This document shows, piece after piece, positions 11,942 to 15,265 of a stretch of 15,265 nucleotides of DNA. Origin of the DNA: Burkholderiales bacterium. GTDB lineage: Bacteria > Pseudomonadota > Gammaproteobacteria > Burkholderiales > Casimicrobiaceae. The stretch is taken from contig JAITBX010000069.1 in NCBI GenBank assembly GCA_031283405.1, positions 1 to 15,265 on the forward strand, in the 5' to 3' direction. The first letter of the stretch is position 1. Every line of letters starts with the position of its first letter. Made by a program: the position numbers and the translations under genes. Under the pieces are notes generated by a model that saw only the letters and a list, made by a program, of their open reading frames with translations, was not told the origin of the DNA and did not search any database.

Positions 11942-12990
11942 TGCCGGATACAAAAGCCTCATCAACCCTCGATTTCACCGGCGAACGATTCGTTCCGGGC
12001 ATTCCCGGCGAGATCGTCTATGAGCATTGGCATCGCTATGCTTTCGCGCAAACGCTGGCGCGCGGGCGGCGCGTGCTCGATGTCGCTTGCGGCGAAGGTT
12101 ATGGCAGCGCGCTGTTGGCGGCGAGCGCGGCATCGGTGGTCGGCATCGACGTGAGCGATGAAGCGGTACGGCATGCGTCGGCAAACTATGGCGCGCATTC
12201 CAATCTGCGTTTTTTGCAAGCGTCTGCCGCCTCGCTGCCGCTGGAAGATCGTAGTGTTGACGTGATCGTTTCTTTTGAGACGATCGAACATTTGCCGCAA
12301 GCGTTGCAAGCGTCGATGATCGAAGGGTTTGCGCGGGTGCTGGCGCCGGACGGCATGTTGATTCTGTCGTCGCCCAACCGCCCTGAGTATTCGCCGCCAG
12401 GAGCGCCGCCCAATCCGTTTCATGTTTGCGAATTGGATCGGAAAGAATTGGAAGTGCTGCTGAGGCCGTTTTTCCCGTCGCAGGTGTGGTTGTCGCAGCG
12501 ATTGTGGTTCGGCTCGACGCTTTGGCGCGAGCCGATTTCGACGAGCGGAGCGATGGAAGCGCAAGCGTGGCAGCAGCAGAAAGACGGCGAAATCGCGGCG
12601 GCGAAACTGCCGGCGGCAAAGTATTTCATCGTGGTTGCGGCGCGGGATGAACGGGCAGCGCCTCCGTCGGTTTCTGAGTTGTCGCTGTTTTCGGATGTCG
12701 GCGAAGAAGAATTGAAGCGGCTTTATTTTCAGGCGGCGGAAGTGTTGCGGCTCGACAAGCTGGCGACGAAGCAGCAAAAGATTTTGGAAGAGCGGACGAC
12801 GCGGCTTCAATCGCTGGAGATAACGCTTGCGCAACACAAGGAAGAAACCAGGTTGCTGGGAAACGCTTTACAAGAAAAAGAAACGCTCTTGCGTTATCGG
12901 GAAAGTTTGAAGGGTTGGTTGCGCTTTCCGCTCTCGCGTTTGCGGCGGCGTTTTTCCGGCGCTGCCAAAAGCGATTCCGCGAATGAGTAA
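11941..12990 (+). CDS. SAM-dependent methyltransferase with C-terminal coiled coil
   Basis: The protein has 349 residues. ATG 11941 overlaps the Wzt stop by one base (TGATG), with GGGGA 7 nt upstream. Class I methyltransferase motifs are VLDVACGEGYG (45-55), VVGIDVS (67-73), LPLEDRSVDVIVSFETIEHL (99-118) and LAPDGMLILSSP (134-145). The early DFTGERFVPG resembles methyltransferases in polysaccharide clusters. Residues about 255-322 form a heptad-like charged helix (YFQAAEVLRLDKLATKQQKI and onward), and the end is a basic amphipathic patch, WLRFPLSRLRRRF. I infer that it methylates the end of the exported glycan, and that the coiled coil and basic helix place it at the membrane, comparable in layout to WbdD. 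It has no kinase domain. Confidence 0.85.
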   Translation: MPDTKASSTLDFTGERFVPGIPGEIVYEHWHRYAFAQTLARGRRVLDVACGEGYGSALLAASAASVVGIDVSDEAVRHASANYGAHSNLRFLQASAASLPLEDRSVDVIVSFETIEHLPQALQASMIEGFARVLAPDGMLILSSPNRPEYSPPGAPPNPFHVCELDRKELEVLLRPFFPSQVWLSQRLWFGSTLWREPISTSGAMEAQAWQQQKDGEIAAAKLPAAKYFIVVAARDERAAPPSVSELSLFSDVGEEELKRLYFQAAEVLRLDKLATKQQKILEERTTRLQSLEITLAQHKEETRLLGNALQEKETLLRYRESLKGWLRFPLSRLRRRFSGAAKSDSANE

Positions 12991-15265
12991 AGCGATTTTG
13001 CAAAAACCGCTGATGCCCATCGGCGTGGACATCATCGTGCCGGTGTATAACGCGGCGGCGGATGTAGCGCAATGCGTCGCTTCCGTTCTGGAAAAAACTT
13101 CCGGTGATTATCGTTTGATTTTGATCGACGACGCCTCGCCGTCTCCCGACATCGTTCCTTTGTTTGCGCGCTGGCAACACGAAAACGTTCCGCAACGGCT
13201 GTTGCTTCGTAATGAAGTCAATCTCGGTTTCACGGGAACGGCCAATCGGGGAATGAAACTTTCGCAGCAGGCGAACCCGCCCCGCGATGTGGTGTTGCTC
13301 AACTCCGATACGATCGTCACGACAGGTTGGCTGGAAGCATTGCAGTGCTGCGCTTATTCGGATAAGCTCATCGGAACGGTGACGCCGTTTTCCAACAATG
13401 CCGAGATTTGTTCTTATCCCCGCTTTTGCAGGGACAACGGTTGGTCGGAAGGAAAAGACCCTGAGTCGATTCGCGCCGCATTGAGCCGCGCCGCAGTGCC
13501 GTCGTATCCCGACATTCCGACGGGCGTCGGTTTTTGTTTTTACATCAAACGTGCGTTGCTCGATAGCATCGGCTTTTTTGATGAAGTGTTCGGTGCCGGT
13601 TATGGCGAAGAAAACGATTTTTGTTTGCGCGCGGCCAAAGCGGGGTTTCGCAATGTGTTGTGCGACGACGCTTTCGTCGTGCATCTCGGCGAACGTTCGT
13701 TTGAAGGAAAGAAACGGGAATTGGGCGAGCGCAACATGGCGGTGTTGCTCGGCAAGTACCCCGAGTATTTGAACCTTGTCGGCGAGTTCATCGCGCGCGA
13801 TCCGCTCAGATCCATTCGGGCAGCGGCGCAACTGGAAGAGGACAAGGCGCGCATTTCCGCGCAGGCCGTGCTGCATCTTTTTCATGCGCACGGCGGTGGC
13901 ACCGAGCTTCACGCGCGGTGGTTGATCGAACACGCGCCGCCGGGGTGGCGACATTACATCGCCGTTGTCGATGGCGCGCAGTGGCACGTCGAGTTGGCGA
14001 TGAAAGATAGCGGAGAAACAGCCACGATGTGCGTGACGCGCCGCGACGATGAATCGTGGGAATCGTTCATCGAACAGTTGTGCGGAACTTTGGGCATCGG
14101 CCTCATCCATGCGCACAATATTTCCGGTTGCCGCGAAGGCATTTTATCGACGCTGCCGAAACTGTCGATTCCTTACGGCTATACGATTCACGATCTCAGC
14201 TTTGCTTGTCCGACGATTACGTTTTTGGGCGTTGACGAGCGGTATTGCAGCGCGCAAACGGAAGCGGAAGTTTGTCAGCAATGTCTCCGACAGCAAAAAC
14301 CATTTTCACACACTGATATTGCGACGTGGCGGCGGGCGCATCACGCTTTTGCGCAAAAGGCGAGCTTTATCATTGCGCCGTCGCGCTGGGCAAAGCAAAC
14401 GTTTGAGCGCTATTTTCCGGGCATCGCCGTGAAGCAAATCGCGCACGCGATTCCGCTTAACTCTGCTCCTTCCCGAAACTTGAGCGCGTTGATGTTTGCG
14501 GATAGTTCGAGGCCGACGGTGGCGGTGTTGGGCGCGGTGGGGCCGGACAAAGGTTCGCGTCGTTTGGAACGCTTGGCGGCGTTGGCGAAAGAGAAAAATG
14601 CGGCAGTGCGTTTTGTTTTGATCGGTTATCTCGATCGTCAGCACGGCCCGTGGCAAAGCGATGATGGACGTTTGCTGATACACGGGCGTTATGCGTCCAA
14701 CGATTTGCCGACGCTGATGAATTATTACGATGTGAAACTGGTACTCTATCCTTCGGCGGGGCCGGAAACGTTTTGCTATACGCTGTCCGAAACGTGGCAA
14801 GCGGGTCGGCCTGCGTTGGCGCCGGCGTTCGGCGCTTTGTCCGAGCGCATGCAGGAGCATGGCGCCGGATGGATCATGAGTGATGAAGAGTGGGCGGACG
14901 AAGCGCTGATGTTGCAGCGGATATTGGCGATTCTCGATCCTGCCGCGCAGGCGGCGTTGCGGGAAAAAGCGGTGCGCGCGCAAAGCGTGGTGTTACCGGC
15001 GATGAATGAGATGGTGGCGGCGACGGTCGCGTGTTATACACAAGCGCTCGCAACAACGCTCGCTGCTGCTGAAAGGCCGACTTTCCCGGAGGCCAGGGTG
15101 CGTGATGCGTTGGGTTATGTGGCAACATCGGCGACAACGCCGCCGGCAAGCCGCGAAGCGGAGAAGGCATCGCAACATTGGACGGCGCGTTTTCGCCAAA
15201 CGTTGGCGGGGCGCGCGTTGCGTGCGCTGTTGCCACCGATAGTGGTTGATGTGTTGAAGAAAATA
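12983..15265 (+). CDS. Double glycosyltransferase, GT2 plus GT4 domains, 3' partial
   Basis: The frame is open for 761 codons to the right edge. ATG 12983 overlaps the methyltransferase stop by 8 nt. The N-terminal GT2 domain (about 15-265) has VDIIVPVYN, LILIDDASP, NLGFTGTANRGM, LLNSDT as the metal-binding DxD variant (106-110), and GYGEENDFCLRA with the catalytic-base region (207-216). The second half is GT4-like (GT-B): an HGGGTELH loop (303-310), a Cys-bearing stretch IHDLSFACP plus C421, C431 and C434, LGAVGPDKGS (516-525), and the EX7E motif E595 to E603 in GPETFCYTLSE. No membrane helix is seen, so it should act in the cytoplasm. Two different active sites suggest that it adds two kinds of sugar linkage to the polysaccharide exported by Wzm-Wzt. 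Confidence 0.88.
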   Translation, partial: MSKAILQKPLMPIGVDIIVPVYNAAADVAQCVASVLEKTSGDYRLILIDDASPSPDIVPLFARWQHENVPQRLLLRNEVNLGFTGTANRGMKLSQQANPPRDVVLLNSDTIVTTGWLEALQCCAYSDKLIGTVTPFSNNAEICSYPRFCRDNGWSEGKDPESIRAALSRAAVPSYPDIPTGVGFCFYIKRALLDSIGFFDEVFGAGYGEENDFCLRAAKAGFRNVLCDDAFVVHLGERSFEGKKRELGERNMAVLLGKYPEYLNLVGEFIARDPLRSIRAAAQLEEDKARISAQAVLHLFHAHGGGTELHARWLIEHAPPGWRHYIAVVDGAQWHVELAMKDSGETATMCVTRRDDESWESFIEQLCGTLGIGLIHAHNISGCREGILSTLPKLSIPYGYTIHDLSFACPTITFLGVDERYCSAQTEAEVCQQCLRQQKPFSHTDIATWRRAHHAFAQKASFIIAPSRWAKQTFERYFPGIAVKQIAHAIPLNSAPSRNLSALMFADSSRPTVAVLGAVGPDKGSRRLERLAALAKEKNAAVRFVLIGYLDRQHGPWQSDDGRLLIHGRYASNDLPTLMNYYDVKLVLYPSAGPETFCYTLSETWQAGRPALAPAFGALSERMQEHGAGWIMSDEEWADEALMLQRILAILDPAAQAALREKAVRAQSVVLPAMNEMVAATVACYTQALATTLAAAERPTFPEARVRDALGYVATSATTPPASREAEKASQHWTARFRQTLAGRALRALLPPIVVDVLKKI

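Noticed and set aside
12626..14116. A 496-residue open frame on the minus strand
   Set aside because: It is antisense to the methyltransferase end and the glycosyltransferase, with low-complexity Arg/Ala/His composition. The plus-strand frame shows clear GT2 motifs.

Overview
This 15.3 kb window is bacterial DNA of intermediate to high GC. It is most likely proteobacterial (beta or gamma), inferred from an IPTL-CTERM sorting tail, a type II secretin fragment, two HigBA-type toxin-antitoxin loci, an ABC-dependent polysaccharide export cluster and a dense load of dispersed palindromic repeats. The genus cannot be named from the sequence alone.

Left part (1-4020): an exported Ig-like protein enters from the left edge and ends in an IPTL-CTERM tail. 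It is followed by only the C-terminal secretin domain of a GspD-like protein, whose N-terminal domains are missing. After a 115-bp terminal-inverted-repeat element come a small lipoprotein and a strongly signalled 518-residue exported protein with its own promoter, a 16-bp palindrome in the leader and a good terminator.

Middle part (4021-9460): repeat-rich accessory DNA. HigBA locus 1 sits between two 131-bp direct repeats, and the second repeat abuts the C-terminal remnant of an IS3-like transposase. Further on are a secreted Cys-rich Ig-like protein, a terminator, two terminal-inverted-repeat elements, a small minus-strand conserved-looking gene, a periplasmic parvulin-type PPIase and HigBA locus 2. 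In both TA loci the toxin gene is broken (a 2-nt deletion in one, an in-frame TGA in the other) while the antitoxin is intact. Both toxin genes have the same predicted leaderless promoter geometry.

Right part (9745-15265): a tightly overlapping operon for making and exporting a cell-surface polysaccharide by the ABC route. Its genes are a Wzm-type permease, a Wzt-type ATPase with a C-terminal sugar-binding region, a SAM methyltransferase with a C-terminal coiled coil, and a large GT2-GT4 double glycosyltransferase that runs off the right edge. The permease reading frame overlaps the end of antitoxin 2, so the operon may be expressed partly from the TA promoter. A plausible division of work is that the glycosyltransferase builds the chain, the methyltransferase caps its end, Wzt recognises the capped chain and Wzm exports it.

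I did not find a CRISPR array, tRNA, rRNA or a clearly new defence system. The most unusual signals are the paired toxin-dead TA loci, their leaderless promoters, and the methyltransferase coiled-coil layout that recalls a chain-length ruler.
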